A stretch of DNA of 64,000 bases, taken from NCBI RefSeq assembly GCF_014203235.1, contig NZ_JACHIN010000001.1, forward strand, positions 868,001 through 932,000, written 5' to 3'. Source of the stretch: Nonomuraea endophytica (GTDB taxonomy: Bacteria; Actinomycetota; Actinomycetes; Streptosporangiales; Streptosporangiaceae). The notes under the pieces were generated by a model. It did no database searches and was not told the DNA's origin. It saw nothing but the letters and a program-made list of their open reading frames with translations. The position numbers and the translations under genes are program-made. Shown here in pieces: positions 55,548-64,000 of this stretch; the stretch's first letter is position 1; each line of letters opens with the position of its first letter.

Positions 55548-56727
55548 GAAAGCGCTGATCCTTGTCGAGAACCTCTCCGTGCCGATGGACCGGCGCGTCT
55601 GGCAGGAGAGCACGACGCTGCGCGACGCGGGCTGGGAGGTGCACGTCATCTGCCCGCAGGGCGCCAAGCAGGACACCGAGCCGTACGCCGTCATCGACGG
55701 CATCACCATCCACCGCTACCCGCTGACCGCCGCGACCGGCGGCCCCAAGGGCTATCTCAAGGAGTACGGCACCGCCCTGTGGCACACGTTACGCCTGTCC
55801 AGGCGCGTGGGCCCGGTCCACGTGGTGCACGGCTGCAACCCGCCCGACTTCTTCTTCCTCGTCGCCCTCCTGGCCAAGCTGCGCTGGCGCAGCCGCTACG
55901 TCTTCGACCAGCACGACCTCATCCCCGAGCTGTACGAGTCCCGCTTCACCCGCGGCCGCGACCTGCTCTACCGGGCGGTCTGCGCCCTGGAGCGGGCCAC
56001 CTACCGGGTCGCCGACGTCGTCATCGCCACCAACGAGTCCTACCGGCAGGTGGCGCTCACCCGTGGCGGCAAGCGGCCGGAGGACGTCTTCGTGGTCCGC
56101 AGCGCCCCCGTCGTCGAGCGCTTCCACGAGGTGCCGCCCGAGCCCGAGCTCAAGAAGGGCCGCCCCCATCTGCTGTGCTACCTGGGCGTCATGGGGCCGC
56201 AGGACGGCGTCGACTACGCGCTGCGCGCGCTGGCCAAGCTCCGCGACGAGCTGGGCCGTACTGACTGGCACGCGGTCTTCGTCGGCGGCGGCGACACCTT
56301 CGAGGCCATGGTCGAGCTGTCGAGGACGCTCGGGCTGGACGACGTGGTCGAGTTCACCGGCCGCATCCCCGACGCGGACCTGCTGCGCTACCTGTCCACG
56401 GCGGACGTCTGCCTGGCGCCCGACCCGCTCAACCCGCTCAACGACGTCTCCACGATGAACAAGATCATGGAGTACATGGCGATGGCCCGGCCGATCGTCT
56501 CCTTCGACCTGCGCGAGGCCAGGGTCTCGGCGGGCGACGCGGCCAGGTACGCGCCGCCCAACGACGAGTCGGAGTTCGCCAAGCTGATCGCGCTGCTGCT
56601 GGACGACCCGGACGAGCGCCGCAGGATGGGCGAGATCGGGCAGGCCCGGGTGTCGGGCCCGCTGTCCTGGGCGAACTCGCGCACCGCTCTGCTGGCCGCC
56701 TACGAGGCCGCCGTCGCCTCGTCATGA
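55528..56727 (+). CDS. GT4-family glycosyltransferase
   Basis: 399 aa, GT-B fold. N-terminal domain LILVENLSVPMDRRVWQES, then DQHDLIPELYESRFTRGRD. The C-terminal domain shows RPHLLCYLGVMGPQDGVDYAL, VVEFTGRIPDADLLRYLSTAD and EYMAMARPIVSFDLREAR (the E-x7-E type nucleotide-sugar site). ATG 55528, overlapping the dehydrogenase. Its end is 2 nt from the convergent GT2. Confidence 0.92.
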   Translation: MWALAGRKALILVENLSVPMDRRVWQESTTLRDAGWEVHVICPQGAKQDTEPYAVIDGITIHRYPLTAATGGPKGYLKEYGTALWHTLRLSRRVGPVHVVHGCNPPDFFFLVALLAKLRWRSRYVFDQHDLIPELYESRFTRGRDLLYRAVCALERATYRVADVVIATNESYRQVALTRGGKRPEDVFVVRSAPVVERFHEVPPEPELKKGRPHLLCYLGVMGPQDGVDYALRALAKLRDELGRTDWHAVFVGGGDTFEAMVELSRTLGLDDVVEFTGRIPDADLLRYLSTADVCLAPDPLNPLNDVSTMNKIMEYMAMARPIVSFDLREARVSAGDAARYAPPNDESEFAKLIALLLDDPDERRRMGEIGQARVSGPLSWANSRTALLAAYEAAVASS

Positions 56728-56729
56728 GC

Positions 56730-57560
56730 TCAGCGGCTGCTGGTGTCGGTGCCCCAGTCGGCGGGGCGGCCGCGCCGTACCCGGGTCAGGAGACGGTCGG
56801 CGAGGAGGACGGCGAGGTAGCAGCCGGCGTCGAGCACGCTCACCCGGCGGGCGCGCAGCAGCGCGCCCAGATCGCCCAGCCGCAGCGGCACCGCGTTGAC
56901 CGGCCGGCCGAGCTCGGCGAGCTGCCGGTTGCCCAGCCGCACCCGCACGCGGCGGCGCAGGTGCGCGCGGACCGAGCGCGCGGGACGCACCAGCGAGGTC
57001 GCGCCGTCGACGACCACGCGCTCGTGCGGCGCGAAGCTGGCGTGCACCCAGCCGTCGTCGGACAGCACGTCAGGCAGCGGGAAGACGCGCGCGTGCCCCT
57101 CCTTGCCCAGCGCGTAGACGCCGACGCCGGCCAGCGCCCGGTGCGGCGCCACGAGCGCGTCGTGCACGCGGTGCACCCGCCCGGCCACCCACGTGGCCCC
57201 GTCCAGGTCCCAGACGGGCCTGGGCGCGGCGGCCAGCACCCCAGGGCGGGCCAGCACGGCCGCCAGCGCGCGGGCGGAGTCCGCGTCGAGCCCCACGTCG
57301 GCGTCGGCGTAGACGCGCGGGAAGACGCCGCAGGCGGCGTCGCCCATCCGCAGCGCGTTGGCCTTGCCCGCGACCGGCGTCTCCAGCACGACAACGCCGG
57401 GGCGGGCGGCGGCCGATACGGTGGCGTCGGCGCAGGCGTTGGCCACCACGATCACCTCGAACTCGCCCGGAGCCGCGCCGTCGAGCAGCCGGTCGAGCCC
57501 GGCCGCGATGACCGCTTCCTCGTTGTGCGCGGGGATGACGATGCTGGCGACGGGATTCAC
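56730..57560 (-). CDS. Family 2 glycosyltransferase
   Basis: 276 aa. ASIVIPAHNEEAVIAAGLDR, VIVVANACADATVSAA and VYADADVGLD (the metal-binding DAD) show a GT2 core, followed by a shortened acceptor part. GTG 57560 has AAGGGA upstream and lies between divergent starts; a longer frame to 57638 would overlap the RmlC-like gene and lacks a site. Transcribed opposite to its neighbours. Confidence 0.87.
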   Translation of the reverse strand: MNPVASIVIPAHNEEAVIAAGLDRLLDGAAPGEFEVIVVANACADATVSAAARPGVVVLETPVAGKANALRMGDAACGVFPRVYADADVGLDADSARALAAVLARPGVLAAAPRPVWDLDGATWVAGRVHRVHDALVAPHRALAGVGVYALGKEGHARVFPLPDVLSDDGWVHASFAPHERVVVDGATSLVRPARSVRAHLRRRVRVRLGNRQLAELGRPVNAVPLRLGDLGALLRARRVSVLDAGCYLAVLLADRLLTRVRRGRPADWGTDTSSR

Positions 57561-57586
57561 CTGTCGTTCCCTTCGGAAGGCCGACC

Positions 57587-58132
57587 ATGAGAGTAGAGCG
57601 GACCGCCCTGGACGGGGTCCTGCTGTTCGTTCCGACACCGCACCGTGACGATCGGGGCCTGTTCACGCGGACGTTCGACGCGGTGCTCGCGGCCGAGCAC
57701 GGCATCGACCCGGCCGCGTTCGTCCAGGACAGCCAGTCGCGCTCGCGCCAGGGCACGATTCGCGGAATGCACGGGCGGGCGGGGCGCGGGGAGGCCAAAC
57801 TGGTGAGATGTGCGCGAGGGGCGGTCCGTGACATGCTCGTCGACATCCGCCCGGGTTCGCCGACGTTCGGCCGGAGCCTGGCGGTCACGCTCGACGACGA
57901 GAGCTTCCTGACCCTCTACGTGCCCGCTGGATTCCTGCACGGTTTCCAGGCCCTGACCGAGCAGACCGACGTCTGTTACCGCATCGACCGCGAGCACGAC
58001 CCGTCCGAGGACCTCTCGGTCCGCTACGACGACCCGGACCTCAAGATCGACTGGCCGCTGCCTCCCGCGGCGGTCAGCGCGCGTGACCTCGCCGCCGGAT
58101 CGTGGGCGCGGCTGCTCGACCGCCTGACCTGA
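57587..58132 (+). CDS. dTDP-4-dehydrorhamnose 3,5-epimerase-like protein
   Basis: 181 aa cupin of the RmlC family: DDRGLFTRTFDAVLAAEHG, the catalytic-His strand GTIRGMHGRAGRGEAKLVRC, DMLVDIRPGSPTFGR and YVPAGFLHGFQAL. No rmlA, B or D is in the window, so it may act on an unusual dTDP- or GDP-hexose. ATG 57587. Next gene starts 13 nt later. Confidence 0.9.
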   Translation: MRVERTALDGVLLFVPTPHRDDRGLFTRTFDAVLAAEHGIDPAAFVQDSQSRSRQGTIRGMHGRAGRGEAKLVRCARGAVRDMLVDIRPGSPTFGRSLAVTLDDESFLTLYVPAGFLHGFQALTEQTDVCYRIDREHDPSEDLSVRYDDPDLKIDWPLPPAAVSARDLAAGSWARLLDRLT

Positions 58133-58145
58133 AGGAGTGGCTGCG

Positions 58146-59186
58146 ATGCGACGGTTGTTCAAGGGCCTGCCCGTGCTCGCCGCGCTGGTGATGACGGCGG
58201 CGTGCTCGGCCGCCGGCGGCCAGGTGCCGTCGAGCGGAGCCCTGACCCCGCAAGGCGGGCCGACGGTCACCGTCACGGTGACCGCCTCGGCGAACCCGTC
58301 GCCGAGCGCCTCCCAGCTGACCAGCACCGGCAAGCCGCAGCCGACGCCCAAGTCCACGAGCAAGCCGACCGCGCTGGGCCCGCGCCAGGTCGTCGCCCCG
58401 GATGGCCGCGCCTGTCCCGACCACCCGACGGCCGCCTGCACCGGCGTGCCGCCCGGCACCAAGCTCACCGAGGCGGTGCTCAACGACAGCGGCCAGGCCC
58501 ACCGGGTCGACGTGGCCGGTCGGCGGCTCGACCGCGTGCACATCAAGGGCGATCTGGTCGTCCTGGCCGACGACGTGGTGATCACCAACAGCGTGATCGA
58601 CGGCCGCATCCTCAACGAGAAGGACAGGAAGCTCAAGCGCTTCACGATCAGCGACAGCACGGTCGGTCCCGAGCAGGGCTGCGACAGCCTGCCCGGCATC
58701 GGGGACGGCGAGTTCACCGCGGTCCGCGTGCACGTGCGCAACCACGGCGACGGCATCCGCTTCTCCGGCGACAACATCGTCGTCCAGGACTCCTTCATCG
58801 ACCTGTGCTCCAACCCGAAGGACCACTCCGACGGCATCCAGGGCTACTACGGCAGAAGCAACCTGGTCTTCGACCACAACACCATCGACCAGCGCGGCGT
58901 CGTCGACCACAACGCGCCGATCTTCATCCCGCGCACCCAGAACCCCGACGCCGAGAACATCGTGATGACCAACAACCTGCTGATGGGCGGCACGTTCAGC
59001 ATCCAGCTCTGGGACATCGGCGGGTACGTGATCTTCCGCAACAACCTGCTCGTCGACAACACCTGGGACTACAAACCGGCGGAGGTCCAGTGCGCCAACG
59101 TCGACTGGCGCGACAACAAGCTCGTGACCATCGACGACGCCTACCGGGTGACCGGGGTGGTCGGGCCGCTGGCCTGCATGGGCTGA
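58146..59186 (+). CDS. Lipoprotein with right-handed parallel beta-helix
   Basis: 346 aa. Lipoprotein signal (lipobox TAAC, MTAACSAAGG) then a Ser/Thr/Pro-rich stalk (~30-80) and a beta-helix with Asn/Ser ladders (IKGDLVVLADDVVITNSVID; DNIVVQDSFIDL; NLVFDHNTIDQ). Extracellular, possibly a polysaccharide lyase or binding protein; catalytic residues cannot be named. ATG 58146 is chosen over GTG 58137 since GGAG at 58134 needs room. Overlaps the convergent polymerase gene by 46 nt. Confidence 0.82.
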   Translation: MRRLFKGLPVLAALVMTAACSAAGGQVPSSGALTPQGGPTVTVTVTASANPSPSASQLTSTGKPQPTPKSTSKPTALGPRQVVAPDGRACPDHPTAACTGVPPGTKLTEAVLNDSGQAHRVDVAGRRLDRVHIKGDLVVLADDVVITNSVIDGRILNEKDRKLKRFTISDSTVGPEQGCDSLPGIGDGEFTAVRVHVRNHGDGIRFSGDNIVVQDSFIDLCSNPKDHSDGIQGYYGRSNLVFDHNTIDQRGVVDHNAPIFIPRTQNPDAENIVMTNNLLMGGTFSIQLWDIGGYVIFRNNLLVDNTWDYKPAEVQCANVDWRDNKLVTIDDAYRVTGVVGPLACMG

Positions 59187-60553
59187 GCCTCCTGTCTTTG
59201 CCGAGCCTCCTGTCTGGCGACGCGTAGCAGCGCGCCGCACGCTCCGATCAGCAGGAACATCAGGCCGGTCACGGTGGCGAAGGCGAGCAGGTCGAAGGTG
59301 GCCGAGGCCACGATCGGGGCCAGCATGACACCGCCCAGCGTGAGCCCGAGGTCGCGGACGTGCGGGTCCCTGCTCAGCCGCCTGGCCCAGATCCCGGCCG
59401 CGATGCCCAGGGCCATCATGATCACGTAGATGGCGGTGCCGATCAGGCCCAGGTCGATGGCGGTCTGCATGTACTGGTTGTCGAACACCTGATACTTCGG
59501 GAAATACCAGCTGCCGGTGCCGCGCCCCAGCCACAGATGCCGCTCGATCTCGGCGATGGCGATGCCGTAGTCGTGCGTGCGGTACTGCACGCTGGAGTCG
59601 GTGAAGAAGTTGACGAACAGGTCGAGGAAGGTGCCCAGCAGGCCGGGCACCGCGACCTTCATCACCGCGAGGAAGCCGGCCAGCACGGCCAGCGCCCGCA
59701 GCCGCCGCTTCCACGTCCATCCGCACACCAGCACCGCGCCGATCGCCACCAGGCTCAGCACCGCCGAGCGCGAGACCGAGAACATCAGCCCGGCCCCGAT
59801 CATCGCCGTACACGCCCACCAGCGCAGGAACGGCTGGCCCAGGGTCTTGGCGCGCAGCGCGTAGTGCGCGGCGATCGGGAGCAGCATCGCGCTGATCACG
59901 CCGAACTCGATCGGGTGCGCGGTGGTCGCGGCGACCCTGCGCACCGAGCCGCGCTCGAAGACGTAGAGGTCCTCCCAGCTCAGCCGGAGACCGGGCAGCA
60001 CCAGGTAGCGCGTGATGTCGAACCCGGTCACGAACTGGATCGCGCCGATGACGCCGATGATCGCGCCACCGGCCACCGCCGCCTTCAGCACGAGGTTCAG
60101 CCGCTCGATCCCGCGTACACCGTCGCAGACCAGCAGCCCGATGCCCAGGTTGGCCAGCAGCAGGAAGAGGTTCTGGTCGGCCAGGTTCAGCTCGTCGGAC
60201 GGCAGCCAGTGGTAGGTGCCGTAGCCGTAGCTGACCAGGTTCGCGGTGAAGAAGAGGAACAGGCCGGAGCGTGCCATGTTGCGGCCCTTGGCCGCCCCGA
60301 GCGTGGTGGTCAGCTGGGTGATCAGCCACAGCACCAGCCCGATCATGCCGACGATCGCCGCGGGCGTGACCGACAGCGGCAGCCCGCGCACGATGAGCGC
60401 GGCCGGCGTGATCAACAGGATCACGATGTAGATGCAGGCGATCGTGGCCCCGTCGGCGCGCGGGCCGGCGAACATCCCGTCGATGTCGGCCACCTTCACC
60501 GGCCGGTGCCCGTTGAGGCTGGGCAGCCCGGCGGGCCGGAAGTCGATGGCCAT
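59141..60553 (-). CDS. O-antigen polymerase/ligase-type (Wzy-like) membrane protein
   Basis: 470 aa, about 11-12 membrane helices with a long periplasmic loop containing YLVLPGLRLSWEDLYVFERGSVRR and WLGRGTGSWYFPKY. The layout fits the O-antigen ligase/polymerase family acting outside the membrane on lipid-linked glycan. ATG 60553 lies 2 nt after the Wzz-like gene. Reverse strand, forming a polymerase/chain-length unit with the two following genes. Confidence 0.86.
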   Translation of the reverse strand: MAIDFRPAGLPSLNGHRPVKVADIDGMFAGPRADGATIACIYIVILLITPAALIVRGLPLSVTPAAIVGMIGLVLWLITQLTTTLGAAKGRNMARSGLFLFFTANLVSYGYGTYHWLPSDELNLADQNLFLLLANLGIGLLVCDGVRGIERLNLVLKAAVAGGAIIGVIGAIQFVTGFDITRYLVLPGLRLSWEDLYVFERGSVRRVAATTAHPIEFGVISAMLLPIAAHYALRAKTLGQPFLRWWACTAMIGAGLMFSVSRSAVLSLVAIGAVLVCGWTWKRRLRALAVLAGFLAVMKVAVPGLLGTFLDLFVNFFTDSSVQYRTHDYGIAIAEIERHLWLGRGTGSWYFPKYQVFDNQYMQTAIDLGLIGTAIYVIMMALGIAAGIWARRLSRDPHVRDLGLTLGGVMLAPIVASATFDLLAFATVTGLMFLLIGACGALLRVARQEARQRQEAQPMQASGPTTPVTR

Positions 60554-60555
60554 GC

Positions 60556-61260
60556 TCAGGGCACCCGCTCGGGCATGACCACCTCGGGCAGGCCCGTGTC
60601 CTTGGCCACCCGTCTGCGCCTGGCCAGCGCGAAGCTCTCCGCGGCGTAGGCGGAGGTCAGCGCGGCCATGCCGCCGAGCGCCAGCGCCACGACCATGGCC
60701 CGCGACTTGCGGGCCAGCCGGGGCTCGGGCGCGGTGGGCGCCACGACGTCGGTGACCACGATGTAGGTCGTGGCCGGGGCGGCGACCTGCATCTCCCGCT
60801 CGCGCAGCTCCACCCGCGCGCGGGCGCTGACCCGCTGCACGAGCTCGCGCGACAGGTCCGGCGACGGGCTCTCCACCTCGATGTACACCAGCGGCCCGTT
60901 GGCCATCGCCTCCAGGTTGCTGCTGCCGTTGTTGACGCTCAGCTCGACCGCGCCACCGGGCGGCGCGCCCAGGTCGGTGGCCACGTCGGGCGAGTTGAGC
61001 GCGGCGATGAGGATCGAGGCCGTGGCGGTCAGCCCGCGCTCGGTGACGATCAGCGGGTTGAGCTCCGGGTTCGGCTCTTTGGGGTTGTAGGGCAGCACCC
61101 CGCCGTTCTTGGGCAAGGTCAGCGCGATCACGGCGTTCGACGCGTACTGCACCGGCACCGTGCGGTAGACCGCGAGCGAGACGAAGACCGCCAGCGCGAA
61201 CGCGGGCAGCACCACATACCAGCGCCGGAACAGCACGCCGATCGTGCTCCAGAAGTCCAT
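60556..61260 (-). CDS. Wzz-like chain-length determinant, short form
   Basis: 234 aa: N-terminal membrane segment (RRWYVVLPAFALAVFVSLAVY), periplasmic domain with paired helices and a C-terminal membrane segment (MVVALALGGMAALTSAYAAES). No tyrosine-kinase domain. ATG 61260 has GGGAG just before it; a longer frame to 61551 overlaps the neighbouring gene. Similar in architecture to the next protein, so a duplicated pair. Controls glycan length together with the polymerase. Confidence 0.8.
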   Translation of the reverse strand: MDFWSTIGVLFRRWYVVLPAFALAVFVSLAVYRTVPVQYASNAVIALTLPKNGGVLPYNPKEPNPELNPLIVTERGLTATASILIAALNSPDVATDLGAPPGGAVELSVNNGSSNLEAMANGPLVYIEVESPSPDLSRELVQRVSARARVELREREMQVAAPATTYIVVTDVVAPTAPEPRLARKSRAMVVALALGGMAALTSAYAAESFALARRRRVAKDTGLPEVVMPERVP

Positions 61261-61270
61261 GACGCTCCCG

Positions 61271-62185
61271 TCAGCCGCCGCGCTCGGTGGCCACGGCGTC
61301 CTCGGGCTCGCTTTCGTCCTCGGGCTCCTCCGCCTTGGCCTTGCCGTTGCCGTTGGAGGTCTCCTCGGCGACCACGGCGGGGAAGGAGTCGGTCGGCATG
61401 TCGTCCTCGTCGGCCGCGGGATCCGGGCGTTTCTCGGGGATCTGCGCGTGGACGACATGCTCTTCTCGCGGAAGCTCTTTTCGCGGAAGCTCTTCTCGCG
61501 GAAGCTCCTTCTCCGGTACGGCCGGCGCCCGCGCCACCCGCCTCCGGGCACGGCGGCGCTCCAGCCCGTACACGATGCTGATCCCGAGGAACATCGCGAT
61601 CACGAAGCCCATCGCGGCGCCCATGAACTTGTCCATGGCGTCCGACTCGGGCGGTGTGGGCGGCACGATGTCCATGAGCACCACGTACGTGGCGGTCGGC
61701 GCGCCCAGCTCCCGTTGCCGGCCGTCGAGCTCGCGGATCAGCCGCTCGCGCGCCTTGGCCACGACGTCCGCCGACGCCTTGGCAGAGGTGCTGGTGGCCT
61801 CCACGTAGAGGAACGGTCCGTCCATGCCGATGAGCCGGGGGCTGGTGCTGCCGTCGTTGACGACCAGCTCGGTGGGCCCGTCCTTGGGCGCGCCCAGCTC
61901 GACCCGCGTCTCCTCGACGCTCAGCGCGAGCACCAGCGTGGCGACGGCGGTGCTGAGCCCCTCGGTCTGGATGAGCAGCGGGTTGCCGCCGCCGCCCGGG
62001 TTGACCGCGTTGCGGTTGACGATGCCGCCGTTGACCGGCGGGGACACCATCATGATGGTGCTCGACATGTAGCGGACCGGGATGACGGCGAAGGTCGCCG
62101 CCGCGACGCCTACGGCGGCCAAGGCGACCGGGATCCCAATGCGCTTCTGCAGGAGGAGGCGCAGGAGCGCCTTCCAGAAATTCAC
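61271..62185 (-). CDS. Wzz-like chain-length determinant with charged repeat tail
   Basis: 304 aa. Membrane segments at ~15-35 and ~192-210 with the same extracytoplasmic core as its neighbour (TEGLSTAVATLVLALSVEET here versus TERGLTATASILIAALNSPD there). The C-terminal cytoplasmic tail has the repeat ELPREELPRKELPREE, from three 15-bp DNA copies at 61461-61505, and ends in an acidic stretch. ATG 62185 is 72 nt downstream of the dioxygenase gene. Paralogue of the 60556 gene. Confidence 0.8.
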   Translation of the reverse strand: MNFWKALLRLLLQKRIGIPVALAAVGVAAATFAVIPVRYMSSTIMMVSPPVNGGIVNRNAVNPGGGGNPLLIQTEGLSTAVATLVLALSVEETRVELGAPKDGPTELVVNDGSTSPRLIGMDGPFLYVEATSTSAKASADVVAKARERLIRELDGRQRELGAPTATYVVLMDIVPPTPPESDAMDKFMGAAMGFVIAMFLGISIVYGLERRRARRRVARAPAVPEKELPREELPRKELPREEHVVHAQIPEKRPDPAADEDDMPTDSFPAVVAEETSNGNGKAKAEEPEDESEPEDAVATERGG

Positions 62186-62257
62186 GTGCCGGTCTCCCCC
62201 TCAGTGCCCGGGACGCTGGCCCCCAACACGATTTCATCGTTCCAATGGGGCTTGTCG

Positions 62258-63124
62258 TTACATAGCACGCGCGGCTTCCGGTATCCGCTCAAGGTCGCTC
62301 GCCCGCATGAAATCGCCCAGTGTGGTGCCGCTGCACGCGGCGTCCACGTTCGGCGCGCCTCTTCCGGCCAGCACGTCGTCCAGGTTCACCGTCCTGAAGT
62401 CGATGCTGAACCTGGTGCGCCCGGAGGTGTTGGGCACGGTCGAGTGCAGTTGGGCGCCGGAAAACATCAGGATCCCGCCGGGCTCGGGCACGATCCTGAT
62501 CTCGGGCAGCAGGTCGAGCGGTTCCTCCGGTTTGGGCTGCTCGCGGGTGTCGGAGTGGATGTGGCGCGCGGCCGTGGGCCGACCGACGCGGTTCCACTCG
62601 CCGTAGTCGTAGCGGGCGCTGCCGTTGGCCACGGGCCGGTCGAAGTAGCGCGGATGGAAGGCCATGACGTTCTCCGGCACCACCTCGAACACCGGGATCC
62701 ACCAGTTGACCTGGCTGAAGGGCGCCGAATACCAGCAGTCGCGGTGGGCGTGGTAGGCGTAGGAGATGCCCGAGTCGAGGTAGTGGTCGGAGGTGGACGT
62801 CCGTAATCGGGGGACGTCGTAGTAAGTACGCTCCAGGTTCATGCCCATCTCCTCGAAGATCTTGGGGAGGATCTCCTTGCACCGCCGGTGGTGGATGAAC
62901 CGCGGCTTCAGGTCGGACAGCAGTCCGGCGAATTCCTCTACGGGCATCTCGAACTGCGCGGTCTCCGGGTTCCTGCCCGCGAACGCCTCCTCGATCAGCT
63001 CTCGCGCGAACGCGATCAGCTCGGTCGAGGCGGCCGTGGCCGGAAAGGTGAAGATCTCCCCCTTGAAGATGAGATCCCGGCGAGCGTCGTCGTCAAAGGT
63101 GCTACATGCGAAGACTGACGTCAT
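62258..63124 (-). CDS. Phytanoyl-CoA dioxygenase-like (Fe(II)/2-oxoglutarate) protein
   Basis: 288 aa, double-stranded beta-helix fold. Fe ligands: HxD in HAHRDCWYS and distal His in LHSTVPNTSGRTRFSIDFR, whose Arg binds 2-oxoglutarate. QVNWWIPVFEVVPENVM is the core strand. Oxidises an alkyl group or sugar; a glycan or lipid modification is likely from context. ATG 63124, GAGAAAG upstream. Downstream of the truncated GT2. Confidence 0.85.
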   Translation of the reverse strand: MTSVFACSTFDDDARRDLIFKGEIFTFPATAASTELIAFARELIEEAFAGRNPETAQFEMPVEEFAGLLSDLKPRFIHHRRCKEILPKIFEEMGMNLERTYYDVPRLRTSTSDHYLDSGISYAYHAHRDCWYSAPFSQVNWWIPVFEVVPENVMAFHPRYFDRPVANGSARYDYGEWNRVGRPTAARHIHSDTREQPKPEEPLDLLPEIRIVPEPGGILMFSGAQLHSTVPNTSGRTRFSIDFRTVNLDDVLAGRGAPNVDAACSGTTLGDFMRASDLERIPEAARAM

Positions 63125-63192
63125 GGGTTGAACTTTCTCGTGCTCCCCGCCCCAATTAATTGCTATATATCTCGGCAATATGGGGCGATCCG

Positions 63193-64000
63193 TTACATGC
63201 CCGGAATGAGGCGCATGAGACGGCGCGTACGGCGGCGCAACAACATCCGCTGCCGAGCCGCGTAGTGCTTGTAGACCGCGGCCCGAGCCCGGCGGCGCTG
63301 ATCGGCGTCGAGCCCCGCCTCCTCGGCCGCGCGCAGCAGCTCGCGGGTGAAGATCACGTTGGCGAAGACGCCGCGCCAGGTCGGCAGCTCGTGCCGCTGG
63401 GACATCTTCAGCATGCGGGCCGGAATCCAGATCCGCGCCGCCAGCACCTCGTTGACGTGCGCCCACGGCCCGGCCAGCGCGTAGCGGGCCGCCGCCAGCT
63501 CGTCCTCGCGCACCAGGATCGGCCGCGGAATGCTCACCGCCACGTCGCGCCGCATGAGCCCGTAGAGCGGGTCGATGATCGTGTAGCTCTCGGTCAGCAG
63601 CCGCAGCAGCTCGGCGAAGCGCTCGACCGGATCGTCGGAACCCAGCTCGGCGCCCTCGTAGCGGGCCGTGGTGGTCACGCCTTCGGTGGTGTAAGCGGTC
63701 TGGTGCGTCACCAGGATGACCCTCGGGTCCCGCTCGAACTCGCGGAGCACGCGCGAGACGTAGTTCGGCTCGATCCGGTCGTCATCGCCGATCCAGCGGA
63801 AATAGTCGCCCGTCGACAACTCCATCGCGGTCATGAAGTTGGGGATGGTGCCCAGGTTGCGCGGCTGCCGGTGGTAGAGCACGCGCTCGTCGCCCGCCGC
63901 CAGCTCACGGCAGATCTCCTGCGTGCCGTCCGTGGAGGCGTTGTCGGAGATGACCAGCTGGATGTCGGTGTGATCCTGGGCCAGGATCGATCGCACGGTC
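63193..64000 (-). CDS. Family 2 glycosyltransferase, C-terminal part (N-terminus beyond window)
   Basis: The frame is open to the window end, so the N-terminal start (including the usual VSVVIPTYN strand) is missing; about 268 residues are visible. VRSILAQDHTDIQLVISDNA, then FRWIGDDDRIEPNYV (DDD nucleotide-metal site) confirm a GT2 family. The C-terminal ~60 residues are very Arg-rich. It is transcribed toward the dioxygenase gene. Confidence 0.9.
   Translation of the reverse strand, partial: TVRSILAQDHTDIQLVISDNASTDGTQEICRELAAGDERVLYHRQPRNLGTIPNFMTAMELSTGDYFRWIGDDDRIEPNYVSRVLREFERDPRVILVTHQTAYTTEGVTTTARYEGAELGSDDPVERFAELLRLLTESYTIIDPLYGLMRRDVAVSIPRPILVREDELAAARYALAGPWAHVNEVLAARIWIPARMLKMSQRHELPTWRGVFANVIFTRELLRAAEEAGLDADQRRRARAAVYKHYAARQRMLLRRRTRRLMRLIPGM

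Overview
The window is strongly GC-rich, with long GTG/TTG/ATG-started genes, ATGA/GTGA start-stop overlaps, a zinc-ribbon type L33, CseABC-like signalling genes and a KorAB 2-oxoglutarate:ferredoxin oxidoreductase. Together these point to a filamentous actinomycete, most like Streptosporangiales or Streptomyces. This placement is inferred from gene content, not from a database search. Most genes from murB to korAB are chromosomal housekeeping genes. The accessory parts are ~3.1-7.5 kb, ~24.9-26.4 kb and ~47-64 kb.

Layout. 0-3.1 kb: end of a LuxR regulator, a GDT1/TMEM165-type metal exporter behind a yybP-ykoY-type (manganese) riboswitch, and murB. 3.1-7.5 kb: an AT-richer island with two tandem secreted Cys/Trp-rich peptides. 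Their 5' leaders carry a hairpin with an identical 14-nt loop but different, still paired stems. An ABC ATPase, a permease, a membrane protein and a 76-aa protein follow. 7.5-15.5 kb: a glycosyltransferase-like fusion protein, a MaoC pair, a ChaA-like antiporter, a DinB-like protein, a DrrAB-type ABC pair and two secreted cell-wall hydrolases. 15.4-18.2 kb: lipoprotein, response regulator and histidine kinase (CseABC-like). The kinase has two large Pro-rich insertions. 18.2-24.8 kb: tRNA-Thr, tRNA-Met, rpmG, flavoprotein, Nudix, beta-helix membrane protein, htpX, a 52-bp tandem-repeat array, yajQ, cupin and tRNA-Tyr. 24.9-26.4 kb: a tight three-gene operon whose first two products share an SGRPNP motif and whose third is a 47-aa peptide with a Tat-like signal.

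26.8-40.4 kb: an incomplete complex I locus. nuoA, B, C, H, I, J, K, L, M and N are present; D, E, F and G are absent. It is interrupted by an M48 peptidase, a Ser/Thr kinase and a repeat-rich membrane protein. NuoI carries a ~220-residue Pro/Thr/Glu-rich tail. DnaA-box-like 9-mers, four of them exact, are scattered over 33.1-35.0 kb. 40.4-46.5 kb: a class III aminotransferase, a lipoprotein polysaccharide deacetylase, a 24-codon cysteine-type leader peptide, and korAB. Reduced ferredoxin from KorAB could feed the NADH-module-less Nuo complex; this is an inference.

47-64 kb: a surface-glycan locus with a sugar epimerase, methyltransferase, Gfo/Idh oxidoreductase, deacetylase, three GT2 and one GT4 glycosyltransferases, FemAB/GNAT-like and acyltransferase-3 modification enzymes, UDP-sugar dehydrogenase, RmlC-like epimerase, beta-helix lipoprotein, a Wzy/ligase-type polymerase, two Wzz-like proteins and a phytanoyl-CoA-type dioxygenase. 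The last gene runs off the window. No insertion sequence, integrase, CRISPR array or rRNA was recognised.
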